Origin: Caulobacterales bacterium RIFOXYB1_FULL_67_16
GTDB taxonomy: Bacteria > Pseudomonadota > Alphaproteobacteria > Caulobacterales > Caulobacteraceae
Direction of reading: 5' to 3'
DNA: 28,850 nt
Assembly: GCA_001796045.1 (NCBI GenBank)
Contig: MGLN01000169.1
Coordinates: 1 to 28,850 of the forward strand
Part shown: piece after piece, positions 8,236-15,656 of the stretch
How positions within the stretch are numbered: the stretch's first letter is position 1
How the letters are laid out: the number at the start of each line of letters is the position of its first letter
The notes under the pieces: generated by a model
Database searches by the model: none
What the model was told of the DNA's origin: nothing
The model's input: only the letters and a program-made list of their open reading frames with translations
Made by a program: the position numbers and the translations under genes

Positions 8236-8260
8236 AACGCTTGTCTATGATTCGCGTTCC
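8236..8260 (-). promoter_or_regulatory. EcfG (sigma-T type) general stress promoter for the hybrid kinase
   Basis: Read on the minus strand, GGAAC (8260-8256) is followed after exactly 16 bases by CGTT (8239-8236), a perfect match to GGAAC-N16/17-CGTT. The expected start site near 8229 leaves a leader of about 40 bases to the ATG at 8189. A GTTG-ATG-CAAC palindrome (8228-8238) overlaps the -10 side and could be a regulator site. dps is transcribed away from the same region, but I see no equivalent element on its strand. Confidence 0.82.
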
Positions 8261-8321
8261 TGTCGGCCATGCTCGGGCAAGCCCTGTCCGACGTAAAGCC
8301 TATTCACGGGATGGAGCGACC

Positions 8322-8801
8322 ATGACCGCAACAATCGACACCGGCCTGTCCAAGGAAGAGCGCGGCGATGTCGCCGAACAGCTGACGCGCGTGCTGGCGG
8401 ACGCCTATGCGGTCTATCTGAAGACCCACGGCTATCACTGGAACGTACGCGGCCCGGAATTCTTCGCCCTGCACAATCTGCTGGAGCAGCAGTACCGCGA
8501 TCAGTGGGAGGCGCTGGACGACATCGCCGAACGCATCCGGGCCCTGGGCGAGTTCGCGCCCCAAGGCTACGGCACCTTCGCCAATCTGACCGGCATCCGC
8601 GACGGGGATCCGGAGAAAGAGGCGCCGGAGATGCTGCGTGAACTGATGCGCGACCATGAGACCCTGATCGCCACCATGCGCAGCGCCCTGGAGGTCGCGG
8701 ACGACGACGGCGACGACGTGACCGTCGACCTGCTGACCCAAAGGCTGGGCGCCCACGAGAAGTTCGCCTGGATGCTGCGCTCGACCCTGGGCGGGCGATA
8801 A
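8322..8801 (+). CDS. dps: Dps family DNA-binding ferritin-like protein
   Basis: A 159-residue member of the Dps family, dodecameric mini-ferritins that oxidise Fe(II) with hydrogen peroxide and protect DNA in starvation and oxidative stress. The ferroxidase ligands are all present with canonical spacing: H39 (GYHWNVRG), H51 (FFALHNLLE), D66 and E70 (EALDDIAERI). The N-terminal tail is short and acidic, so direct DNA binding through a Lys-rich tail is doubtful. An SD (GGAG) lies six bases before the ATG; longer in-frame extensions run antisense through the kinase gene and are not real. It is divergent from a stress-promoted sensor kinase, which fits a stress role. Confidence 0.95.
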   Translation: MTATIDTGLSKEERGDVAEQLTRVLADAYAVYLKTHGYHWNVRGPEFFALHNLLEQQYRDQWEALDDIAERIRALGEFAPQGYGTFANLTGIRDGDPEKEAPEMLRELMRDHETLIATMRSALEVADDDGDDVTVDLLTQRLGAHEKFAWMLRSTLGGR

Positions 8802-8856
8802 CCCCGGTCCTTCGGCGCCTGAAAAGGGCCGTGAAGTCGGATCATGTCTCTCGCGC

Positions 8857-9954
8857 ATGAAGTTTGAGCCCTGGAGCAGAGTGTGGGCGGCGCTGAAGCG
8901 CTCGGCGGCGGCCTTGCCCGCCGCCGGCGCGGTGCTGGGCGTCGCCATGGCGGCGGGCTCGACCGTGCGGCCCGACGCCGACCGCACGGCCGAGGCGGTG
9001 GCGCGCGTGACCGGCGGCGACCTGAGCGTCGCGGGGCTGGATGCCGTTAAGGGGCGGCTGACCCCCTCCCAGCTGGCCCTGGCGCAGCGCCACGATCCCG
9101 GTCTGCAGAAGGCGGTCTATACGGCCGACGCCCCCTTTTCGATGAACGGCGCCCTGCGACCCGCCCGGCCCTTCGTGTTCAAGGGCGGGGCCGAGGATCG
9201 GCGCCGCGCGCTGCGCTGCCTGACCCAAGCCGTCTATTTCGAGGCGGCCCTGGAGCCGGACGCCGGACAGGCCGCCGTCGCCCAGGTGGTGCTGAACCGG
9301 GTGCGGGACCCCAACTACGCCAAGACCGTGTGCGGCGTGGTGTTCGAAGGCGCCGAGCGGAGCACAGGCTGTCAGTTCAGCTTCACCTGCGACGGCTCGC
9401 TGTCTCAGGCGCCGGTCGCCTGGGCCTGGGAGCGGGCGCGCAAGGCGGCCGAGCGGGCGCTGAACGGCGCGGTGGCCCAGGAGGTCGGCACGGCGACCCA
9501 TTATCACGCCGACTATGTCGATCCCTGGTGGGCGCCCTCGGTCGCCCGGGTCAATAAGATCGGGACCCATGTCTTCTACCGGTGGAAGGGCGTGTTCGGC
9601 GAAACCGCCGCCTTCCGCACCGAATACAAGGGCGGAGAGCCCCGGATCGACGAAGCCCGCTTCTCGCGGCCTCGCCCCGGCATCCAGCCAGGTCAAGGGA
9701 CCGGCGGCGCAGACCCGGACGCCCCGCTGTCGACGGAGGCCGTGCCGATGAAGACCGTCGAGGTGAACGGCCAAACCCGCGTGGTCGGTGTGGCCAGCCT
9801 GGGCGGCCGCCGCCTGCCGACGCAGGAGGAGGTGGCCGCCATCAACAGCCGGCTGCAAGCGCTCGAGGCGGGGCAAGCCTCGCCGGAGATCGCGATCGCG
9901 CCGGCCGGGGTCACGACCATGGCGGTCGAGGAAGTGGGGCGACCGGCGAATTGA
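8857..9954 (+). CDS. SleB-type cell wall hydrolase (Hydrolase_2), second copy
   Basis: A 365-residue paralogue of the hydrolase at 2961-4214. It has an N-terminal hydrophobic segment (about 18-35; signal anchor or signal peptide), a QRHDP motif shared with the paralogue, then the catalytic domain: CLTQAVYFEAALEPDAGQAAVAQVVLNRV (likely catalytic E129) and GCQFSFTCDGS. The ARGE that normally follows the catalytic Glu in this family is AALE here, while the Glu itself is kept. A Pro-rich linker and a C-terminal region with a coiled-coil-like QEEVAAINSRLQALEAG stretch follow. It should act on peptidoglycan in the periplasm. The ATG lacks a good SD. It starts 55 bases after dps; co-transcription is possible. 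Confidence 0.88.
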   Translation: MKFEPWSRVWAALKRSAAALPAAGAVLGVAMAAGSTVRPDADRTAEAVARVTGGDLSVAGLDAVKGRLTPSQLALAQRHDPGLQKAVYTADAPFSMNGALRPARPFVFKGGAEDRRRALRCLTQAVYFEAALEPDAGQAAVAQVVLNRVRDPNYAKTVCGVVFEGAERSTGCQFSFTCDGSLSQAPVAWAWERARKAAERALNGAVAQEVGTATHYHADYVDPWWAPSVARVNKIGTHVFYRWKGVFGETAAFRTEYKGGEPRIDEARFSRPRPGIQPGQGTGGADPDAPLSTEAVPMKTVEVNGQTRVVGVASLGGRRLPTQEEVAAINSRLQALEAGQASPEIAIAPAGVTTMAVEEVGRPAN

Positions 9955-10036
9955 TCGGAACCGCCGGTCATTGCAACGCTTCGGAGGCTCGAGCATTGAG
10001 CATCCACCCGACCGCAGGTCTAACGAGGACGCCTGA

Positions 10037-11989
10037 TTGACCCGGCCCGATAACGACAGCCCGCGCTGGGAAGAATCTGAACGTCTGGCGGTCCTCCGCG
10101 ACTACGGAGTTCTGGATACCGAGAGGGAGGCGGCCTTCGACGATCTGGTCGCCTTGGCGGCGCGGATCTGCGAGGCTCCCATCGCGGTCGTGAACCTGAT
10201 CGACGCCGACCGGCAGTGGTTCAAGGCCGAGACCGGCCTGGGCGTGCGCGAGACGCCCCTGGCGACCTCCTTCTGCGCCCACGCCCTGCTGCTGGAAGAA
10301 GGGATGGTGGTGGCCGATGCGGCGCTGGACCCGCGCTTCGCCGACAATCCGCTGGTGACGGGCGAGCCCCGTCTTCGCTTCTATGCCGGGCGGTTGCTGA
10401 AGACGACCGAAGGCCTGCCGCTCGGCACCCTGTGCGTGCTGGACGTCCGGCCCCGCCCCGAGGGGCTGACTGAGCTGCAGGCTATGGCCCTACGCACCCT
10501 GGGGGACCAGGTCATGTCGCAGATGGAGCTGCGGCGCGCCCTGCGCCTGCGCGAGCAGAGCGAGGACACGGCGCGGCGCGCCCTTGAGGCCTCGAACTAT
10601 GTCGGCGCCTGGGACTGGGACGTGGCCGCGGATCGGGTGGTGGCCGACGAGCGGTTCGCCGACCTGTTCGGCGTCAATCCGGTGGTCGCCCGCAACGGGG
10701 CGCCCATTGCGGCTTTCCTGCCCTCGATCCTCGAGGACGATCTGGCCCGCGTCCAGGCCGACATCGAGACGGCCCTGGGGGGCGAGGGCGAGTTCAAGAG
10801 CGAATACCGGGTGCGCAACAGCCGCGGCGAGGAACGCTGGATCGTGGCGCGCGGACAGGTTTATTTCGACGCGGCGGGCGCTCCGACCCGCTTCCCCGGC
10901 GTCGTGGTGGATCTGACGGATCGCAAGAAGACGGATGCGGCCCTGGCCTCCGTGGCCACGCGGCTGAGCGAAAGCGAGGCCCAGTTCCGCGTCCTGGCCG
11001 ACGCCATGCCCCAGATGGTCTGGTCCACCCGACCAGACGGCTTTCACGACTATTACAACGCCCGCTGGTACGAGTTCACCGGGGTGCCGGCCGGATCGAC
11101 CGACGGCGAGGGCTGGAACGACATGTTCCACCCGGAAGACCAGCCGAGGGCCTGGGCGCGCTGGAAACGGTCGCTGGAGACGGGCGAACCCTATGAGATC
11201 GAATACAGGCTGAAACACCATTCCGGCGTCTATCGCTGGACCCTGGGGCGGGCCGTGGCCGTACTGAACGACGAGGGCGAGATCACCCGCTGGTTCGGCA
11301 CCTGTACCGACATCGACGAGCTGAAGCGGCTGGAGCAGGGCCGGGAGCTGATCAGCCAGGAGCTGAGCCACAGGATCAAGAACATCTTTGCGGTGATCAC
11401 CGCCCTGATCGCACTGTCGGCGCGTCAGCACCCGGAGGCCAAGGGCTTTTCGACCGCCCTGCGGACGCGGATCGCCGCCCTGGCGAGGGCGCACGAGTTC
11501 GTGCGGCCACATACGGAGACGTCGAAGCCTACGGTCGGGCCGACCACGCTGCACGCCTTCCTGGCCGATCTGTTCGGGGCCTATGTGGACGGGGTCGGCG
11601 CCTCACGGGTCGAGATCGACGGCGAGGACGCCGTGTTCGACGACCAGGCCGCCACCTCCGTCGCCCTGCTTTTCCACGAACTGGCGACCAACGCCGCCAA
11701 ATACGGCGCGCTGTCGAACGCCACGGGACGGGTGAGACTGACGACGCGGCGAGAGGAGGACCGGTTCATCCTGATCTGGACCGAGGTCGATGGGCCGCCG
11801 CTTGCGGGGCCGCCGGAGAAGACAGGTTTCGGTTCGTCCCTGGCCTTGCTCTCGGTGGAGGGCCAGTTGGCGGGGCGTCTGACCCGCGAGTGGCGATCCG
11901 AGGGTCTGAGGGTTGTGGCGGATTTGCCAGCCACGGCCCTGTCCCGTCGTCGGGCAGCCGAAAAAGCCGTCGATGGCCGGTCGAGCTGA
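10037..11989 (+). CDS. GAF-PAS-PAS sensor histidine kinase of the HWE family
   Basis: A 650-residue soluble sensor kinase. Domains: GAF (about 15-168), PAS (about 184-297), PAS (about 312-430) and an HWE kinase core with phospho-acceptor H445 (ELSHRIKNIFAVI), N-box HELATNAAKYGALS (547-560; N552), W581 and E583 in WTEVDG (the W-x-E of the family name), and a GFGSSL lid. HWE kinases in this group commonly feed PhyR-NepR-EcfG stress signalling or single-domain receivers. The start is a TTG directly after an in-frame TGA, with an AGGA ribosome site about eight bases upstream; no other start would keep the whole GAF domain. The receiver gene that follows is the likely partner. The signal sensed is unknown. 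Confidence 0.92.
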   Translation: MTRPDNDSPRWEESERLAVLRDYGVLDTEREAAFDDLVALAARICEAPIAVVNLIDADRQWFKAETGLGVRETPLATSFCAHALLLEEGMVVADAALDPRFADNPLVTGEPRLRFYAGRLLKTTEGLPLGTLCVLDVRPRPEGLTELQAMALRTLGDQVMSQMELRRALRLREQSEDTARRALEASNYVGAWDWDVAADRVVADERFADLFGVNPVVARNGAPIAAFLPSILEDDLARVQADIETALGGEGEFKSEYRVRNSRGEERWIVARGQVYFDAAGAPTRFPGVVVDLTDRKKTDAALASVATRLSESEAQFRVLADAMPQMVWSTRPDGFHDYYNARWYEFTGVPAGSTDGEGWNDMFHPEDQPRAWARWKRSLETGEPYEIEYRLKHHSGVYRWTLGRAVAVLNDEGEITRWFGTCTDIDELKRLEQGRELISQELSHRIKNIFAVITALIALSARQHPEAKGFSTALRTRIAALARAHEFVRPHTETSKPTVGPTTLHAFLADLFGAYVDGVGASRVEIDGEDAVFDDQAATSVALLFHELATNAAKYGALSNATGRVRLTTRREEDRFILIWTEVDGPPLAGPPEKTGFGSSLALLSVEGQLAGRLTREWRSEGLRVVADLPATALSRRRAAEKAVDGRSS

Positions 11990-12042
11990 AACCCTTAGCC
12001 CTTTTCCGCGTTCAGTCCGGTCCCGAACACAAGCCGAACCCC

Positions 12043-12450
12043 ATGTCCGCCCGCATCCTCATCATCGAAGACGAAGCCCTGGTCGCAATGGAATTGCGCT
12101 TCGTCCTGGAAGATCTCGGTCACGAGGTCATGGGCGTGGCCGCGACGGCGAAGGCTGCACGGGACATGGCGCGCGAGATCGACGTGGACCTTGCCCTGGT
12201 GGACATTCACCTGTCCGACGGACCGACCGGCATCGCCCTGGGGCGAGAGCTGGGCCAGGACATGGGCGTGACGGTGCTGTTCATGACGGCCAACCCCGGA
12301 ATGGTGCGCGAGGGGGTGGCCGGCACGGTCGGGGTCCTGTCCAAGCCCACCGACGAAAGGGCCGTTCAAAGCGCGGTCGATTACGCCTTGAAGCGGCGCC
12401 AGGGCGAGGCGGTGCAGTACGCCCCGCCCGGACTTCAGCTGTTCGGCTGA
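12043..12450 (+). CDS. Single-domain response regulator (CheY-like receiver)
   Basis: A 135-residue receiver without an output domain. Acidic pocket residues E9 and D10, phospho-acceptor D54 (LVDIHLSDG), T82 (FMTANPG) and K101 (LSKPTDE) are all in place, so it should be phosphorylatable. The C-terminal 20 residues or so are variable. It starts 53 bases after the HWE kinase gene and is probably in its operon. In Caulobacter such kinase and lone-receiver pairs (for example LovK-LovR) tune the general stress response; this parallel is an inference. No clear SD precedes the ATG. An in-frame extension back to 11890 overlaps the kinase gene and is not favoured. Confidence 0.9.
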   Translation: MSARILIIEDEALVAMELRFVLEDLGHEVMGVAATAKAARDMAREIDVDLALVDIHLSDGPTGIALGRELGQDMGVTVLFMTANPGMVREGVAGTVGVLSKPTDERAVQSAVDYALKRRQGEAVQYAPPGLQLFG

Positions 12451-12469
12451 CGCGGCCCGACCGAACCCA

Positions 12470-13477
12470 TTACCAGACGCCGATCTTCTCGGCTTCCTTG
12501 TGGCTGATCGGGTGGTTGGCCTTGGCGTGGTCTTCCTCGGCCAGGAAGCGGCTGGCTTCCAGCGCAGCCATACAGCCCATGCCCGCCGCCGTGACGGCCT
12601 GGCGATAGACGTCGTCGGTCACGTCGCCGGCGGCCCAGACCCCTTCGATGGCCGTGGCCGCCGTGCCCGGCCTGACCTTGATATAGCCGCCCGAGTTGGT
12701 TTCCAGCTGGCCCTTGAACAGTTCGGACGACGGGGCGTGGCCGATGGCGATGAAGACGCCGTCCGCCGGAACTTCCTGGGTCGAGCCGTTCTCCAGGTTT
12801 TTCAGCCGGACGCCGGTGACGTTTCGGGCGACGCCGTCCACGACCCCGACGATTTCCTCGATGGCCGAGTTCCAGATCACCTCGATCTTGGGATGGGCGA
12901 ACAGGCGATCCTGCAGGATCTTCTCGGCCCGGAATTCGTCGCGGCGGTGGACGACCGTGACCTTGGCGGCGAAATTGGTGAGGAACAGCGCTTCCTCTAC
13001 GGCCGTATTGCCACCGCCCACGACCACGACATTCTTGCCGCGATAGAAGAAGCCGTCGCAGGTGGCGCAGGCCGAGACGCCGAAGCCCTGGTAGGCGGCC
13101 TCTGACTCCAGACCCAGCCATTTGGCCTGGGCGCCGGTGGAGATGATGACCGTCTCGGCCAGGATCTCCTCGCCGCCGTCCAGCTTGAGCCGGAAGGGAC
13201 GTTGCGACAGGTCGGCGGAGACGACGATGTCGTGAATGACTTCCGTGCCGACGTGCAGGGCCTGGGCCTGCATCTGCTCCATCAGCCAGGGGCCCTGGAT
13301 GGTCTCGGCGAAGCCGGGATAGTTCTCGACGTCGGTGGTGATGGTCAGCTGGCCGCCGGGCTGAAGGCCGGCGATTACGACGGGATTCAGCGAGGCGCGG
13401 GCGGCGTAGATGGCGGCGGTCCAGCCGGCGGGGCCGGAACCGATGATGGCGACGCGTACGGTACGAGCTTGGGTCAT
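12470..13477 (-). CDS. trxB: Thioredoxin-disulfide reductase
   Basis: This cytoplasmic flavoenzyme reduces thioredoxin with NADPH. The 335-residue protein has the FAD motif GSGPAGWTAAIYAAR (13-27), the redox-active CATC (C137, C140), the NADPH motif GGGNTAVEEA (154-163) with the NADPH-phosphate-binding HRRD (177-180), and a C-terminal AAGDV FAD motif. Length is slightly above that of E. coli TrxB. The gene is convergent with the response regulator gene (stops 20 bases apart) and divergent from the small membrane protein gene at 13547. Only a weak SD (AGG) precedes the ATG. Confidence 0.97.
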   Translation of the reverse strand: MTQARTVRVAIIGSGPAGWTAAIYAARASLNPVVIAGLQPGGQLTITTDVENYPGFAETIQGPWLMEQMQAQALHVGTEVIHDIVVSADLSQRPFRLKLDGGEEILAETVIISTGAQAKWLGLESEAAYQGFGVSACATCDGFFYRGKNVVVVGGGNTAVEEALFLTNFAAKVTVVHRRDEFRAEKILQDRLFAHPKIEVIWNSAIEEIVGVVDGVARNVTGVRLKNLENGSTQEVPADGVFIAIGHAPSSELFKGQLETNSGGYIKVRPGTAATAIEGVWAAGDVTDDVYRQAVTAAGMGCMAALEASRFLAEEDHAKANHPISHKEAEKIGVW

Positions 13478-13546
13478 GGCGCCTATTTAGGGGCTGATTC
13501 CCGTTTGCGCGATGTTAGTCTCGCCGCGGAAGAAGGGAGACGGGGT

Positions 13547-13834
13547 ATGAGCGACAAGAAGGCGGCCTTTTTGCCGATCGGCATCGGGCTTGGGATTTCG
13601 ATCGGTGTGGCGTTGGGCCTGGCCCTGGACAACCTGGCCCTGGGAATCGGCCTGGGCGTCGCGATCGGGGCGGGGCTTGGAACCGCCGGTCTGGCTGCGG
13701 GCCAGGCGAAGGCCAAGCCCAAAAAGGGCGACGGGTCGGACGGCGGGACGATGGTGATCGCGGACGGCGGCGACAAGCCGCATCACAGCCATGACAGCGG
13801 GTCCGACGGCGGAGACGGCGGCGGGGGAGATTGA
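13547..13834 (+). CDS. Small glycine-zipper membrane protein with Gly/Asp/His-rich tail
   Basis: A 95-residue protein of unknown function. Residues 8-55 form one or two hydrophobic helices rich in GxxxG-like steps (GIGLGISIGVALGLAL, GIGLGVAIGAGLG), a pattern that packs helices in membranes. A short basic stretch (KAKPKKGDG) follows, then a hydrophilic tail with HHSHDSG and a Gly/Asp-rich end that could bind divalent metal. The ATG has a good SD (GGGAGA, about eight bases before). In-frame sequence upstream of 13547 overlaps trxB antisense and is discarded. The gene is divergent from trxB and convergent with the ELM1 gene. I do not recognise a named family. Confidence 0.75.
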   Translation: MSDKKAAFLPIGIGLGISIGVALGLALDNLALGIGLGVAIGAGLGTAGLAAGQAKAKPKKGDGSDGGTMVIADGGDKPHHSHDSGSDGGDGGGGD

Positions 13835-13845
13835 CGCGCCTCCAC

Positions 13846-13876
13846 CCGCTCATCCGGCTTTCATCGGGATGAGCGG
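13846..13876. terminator. Hairpin between convergent genes
   Basis: A perfect 10-bp inverted repeat, CCGCTCATCC (13846-13855) and GGATGAGCGG (13867-13876), with an 11-base loop, fills the 54-base gap between two convergent genes. It has no T-tract on either strand, so it may act as a weak bidirectional terminator or as a 3' end protector. Confidence 0.55.
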
Positions 13877-13888
13877 AACATGATTGGG

Positions 13889-14854
13889 CTATCGCGTCCC
13901 CATCGCCTCGAGCACGGCGCGCGCCGCGCGCTCGGTTTCGGCCAAGGGGCTGTAGGTCCATCCGTCCAGCGTTCCGTCGAACGGGCGGGTGGCGCCGCGC
14001 TCGCCCAGGTCGTCGTGGAGCCGGGCGAACTTGTCGCCGGACTTGAGCGGAACCATGGGCAGGATGTGGACCGGTTTTCCCGTCGAGGCCGCCTCCGCAG
14101 CCATGTTGGCGCTGTCCTCGGTGACCAGGATGTGGTCGGCGAAGTGCAGAAAGCCGAACATCGGGTTTTCGCCAGCGCCCTCCCAGATCCAGCCGGGCAG
14201 GTCGGACAGGCGTTCGGTCATCACGGCCTTGGCCGCCTGTGGCGTTCGGCGCGAGAAGGTCAGCATCAGCGAACCGCCGACGGCGCGGACGGCCTCGGCG
14301 ATCCGGTCGGCCAGATCGGCCGCATGGGCTTCGGTCAGGTCGAAGGCCTTGGACTTGCCGCCGATCAGCACGGCGACGCGGGGATGGGCCAGGGGGGCGA
14401 TCTGTTTGGCAAAGGCTGGGGCGGCCTTTGCGATCCTGTCCGGCGTGATGCGGTGGGGCGAGCCGGTGATCTCGAAGACATTGTCCCCCGACAGGCCGTC
14501 ATGCGCCGGCGCGACGATCATGTCGTAGCGGGCGTTGGCCCAGCGCGGGTCCTGGGTCTGGACCACGAAAGTCTTGCCGCCGCTCCAGGCCCTCACGCGG
14601 ATCGAAAGCGGCAGGGTGGCGCGGCCGGTGGCGATCCAGAGATCGGGCCATGGACCCTTGAGCGGCTCGGACGCCAGCATGGCTGGAGTCTTCAGCGCGG
14701 ATGGCAGGCGGTCGAACAGCGGCCGCCATCGGATGTGCTTGACCGTGATCTCGGCCGGGGTCAGCCGCTGGACGGCCTCGGCCAGACCCAGAGCCTGGTT
14801 TTCGATGCCGGCGCGGCCGTCGGAGACGACCCAGATGGAGAGGGGGTCAGACAT
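13889..14854 (-). CDS. ELM1/DUF1022 family protein
   Basis: A 321-residue protein of the ELM1 family (named after a plant mitochondrial fission factor). Family features visible are the opening VVSDGRAGIENQALGLAEA, the repeated GRATLPLSIR and TQDPR blocks, GGKSKAFDL in the middle, and the C-terminal glycosyltransferase-like VTEDSANMAAEAASTGKPV. The fold resembles GT-B enzymes, but the bacterial function is not established; a role in the cell envelope has been considered because of that resemblance. The ATG at 14854 lies right next to a REP-like palindrome, whose GGGGAGGGAG arm is the only SD-like sequence (about 8 bases upstream). It lies downstream of greA on the same strand. Confidence 0.9.
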   Translation of the reverse strand: MSDPLSIWVVSDGRAGIENQALGLAEAVQRLTPAEITVKHIRWRPLFDRLPSALKTPAMLASEPLKGPWPDLWIATGRATLPLSIRVRAWSGGKTFVVQTQDPRWANARYDMIVAPAHDGLSGDNVFEITGSPHRITPDRIAKAAPAFAKQIAPLAHPRVAVLIGGKSKAFDLTEAHAADLADRIAEAVRAVGGSLMLTFSRRTPQAAKAVMTERLSDLPGWIWEGAGENPMFGFLHFADHILVTEDSANMAAEAASTGKPVHILPMVPLKSGDKFARLHDDLGERGATRPFDGTLDGWTYSPLAETERAARAVLEAMGTR

Positions 14855-14857
14855 CTT

Positions 14858-15022
14858 GTCTCCCTCCCCGTCCCGGGGAGGGTGGGCGAGCGGAGCGAGG
14901 CCGGGTGGGGGCGGCAGGCGATGTTCCGAAGACCTGTGTCCTGTCGAACAAGAACGGCCCGCCGGCCCGCCCCCGCCCCGTCGCTGCGCGACGACCCTCC
15001 CCCGCAGGGGGAGGGAGAAGGC
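14858..15022. repeat. Pair of inverted REP-like palindromic elements
   Basis: Two related units in inverted orientation. The left unit has the hairpin CCCTCCCC (14862-14869)/GGGGAGGG (14875-14882), followed by a G-rich GGTGGGCGAGCGGAGCGAGG stretch. The right unit, read on the other strand, has CCCTCCCCC (14995-15003)/GGGGGAGGG (15007-15015) and an inner CGTCGC/GCGACG hairpin. Reading each unit inward, both begin CTCCCTCCCC and run into GGGTGGGC- or GGGTCGTC-type sequence and then a GGGGGCGG tract. This is the layout of an extragenic palindrome pair (BIME-like). It fills almost the whole gap between greA and the ELM1 gene. Confidence 0.75.
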
Positions 15023-15037
15023 TGATCGCTCTTTGGC

Positions 15038-15511
15038 CTATTTCCACTCGACCTTGAGTATCTCGTAGGCCTTCACGCCGCCGGGCGTGTTGACCTCGAC
15101 CACGTCGCCGACCTCCTTGGAGATCATGGCGCGGGCGATCGGCGAGGCGATGGAGATTTTGCCCTTCTTCACGTCGGCTTCGTGTTCGCCGACGATCTGG
15201 TAGCTGGCCTCTTCCTCGGTGTCTTCGTCGACCACGGTGACGGTGGCGCCGAACTTGACCTGGTTGCCCGACAGTTTCGACACGTCGATGACCTGAGCGC
15301 GGCTGATCTTGTCTTCGATCTCGGCGATCTGGCCCTCGATCCAGCCCTGGCGCTCCTTGGCGGCGTGATACTCGGCGTTTTCGGACAGGTCGCCGTGCTC
15401 GCGGGCCTCGGATATGGCCGCGATGACGGCCGGACGCTCGACCGACTTCAATTGCTTCAGTTGATCGTCGAGGACGCGATAGCCCTCGCCCGTCATCGGC
15501 ACTTTTTCCAT
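15038..15511 (-). CDS. greA: Transcription elongation factor GreA
   Basis: GreA enters the RNA polymerase secondary channel and stimulates cleavage of backtracked RNA. The 157-residue protein has the normal length. The N-terminal coiled coil carries the tip motif REHGDLSENAEYHAAKE with D41 and E44, the residues that coordinate the catalytic magnesium. The C-terminal FKBP-like domain has the usual GEHEAD...ISIASPIARAMISKEVGD...VEV. I chose the ATG at 15511 (MEKVPMTGEG) because GreA proteins start this way; an upstream frame opening at 15598 adds 29 non-family residues. No strong SD is seen. The REP-like pair lies directly downstream. Confidence 0.96.
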   Translation of the reverse strand: MEKVPMTGEGYRVLDDQLKQLKSVERPAVIAAISEAREHGDLSENAEYHAAKERQGWIEGQIAEIEDKISRAQVIDVSKLSGNQVKFGATVTVVDEDTEEEASYQIVGEHEADVKKGKISIASPIARAMISKEVGDVVEVNTPGGVKAYEILKVEWK

Positions 15512-15656
15512 TGGTGTCGTGATTTTTCTGGTTCGCCCGGAGACTGGAAAGACGCGAGTAGGCACACAAAAGGCCGCGGGGCGGGCGCGGCCGGGCAATG
15601 ATGTTAGGGCGTCAGCTTGAGGAATTCAAGCCCGGAGCCCGGACGCGGTCCGGACC

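Noticed and set aside
8190..8270. N-terminal extension of the hybrid kinase to an ATG at 8270
   Set aside because: Codon use is unlike the rest of the gene, the product is not domain-like, and a perfect EcfG promoter lies inside it.
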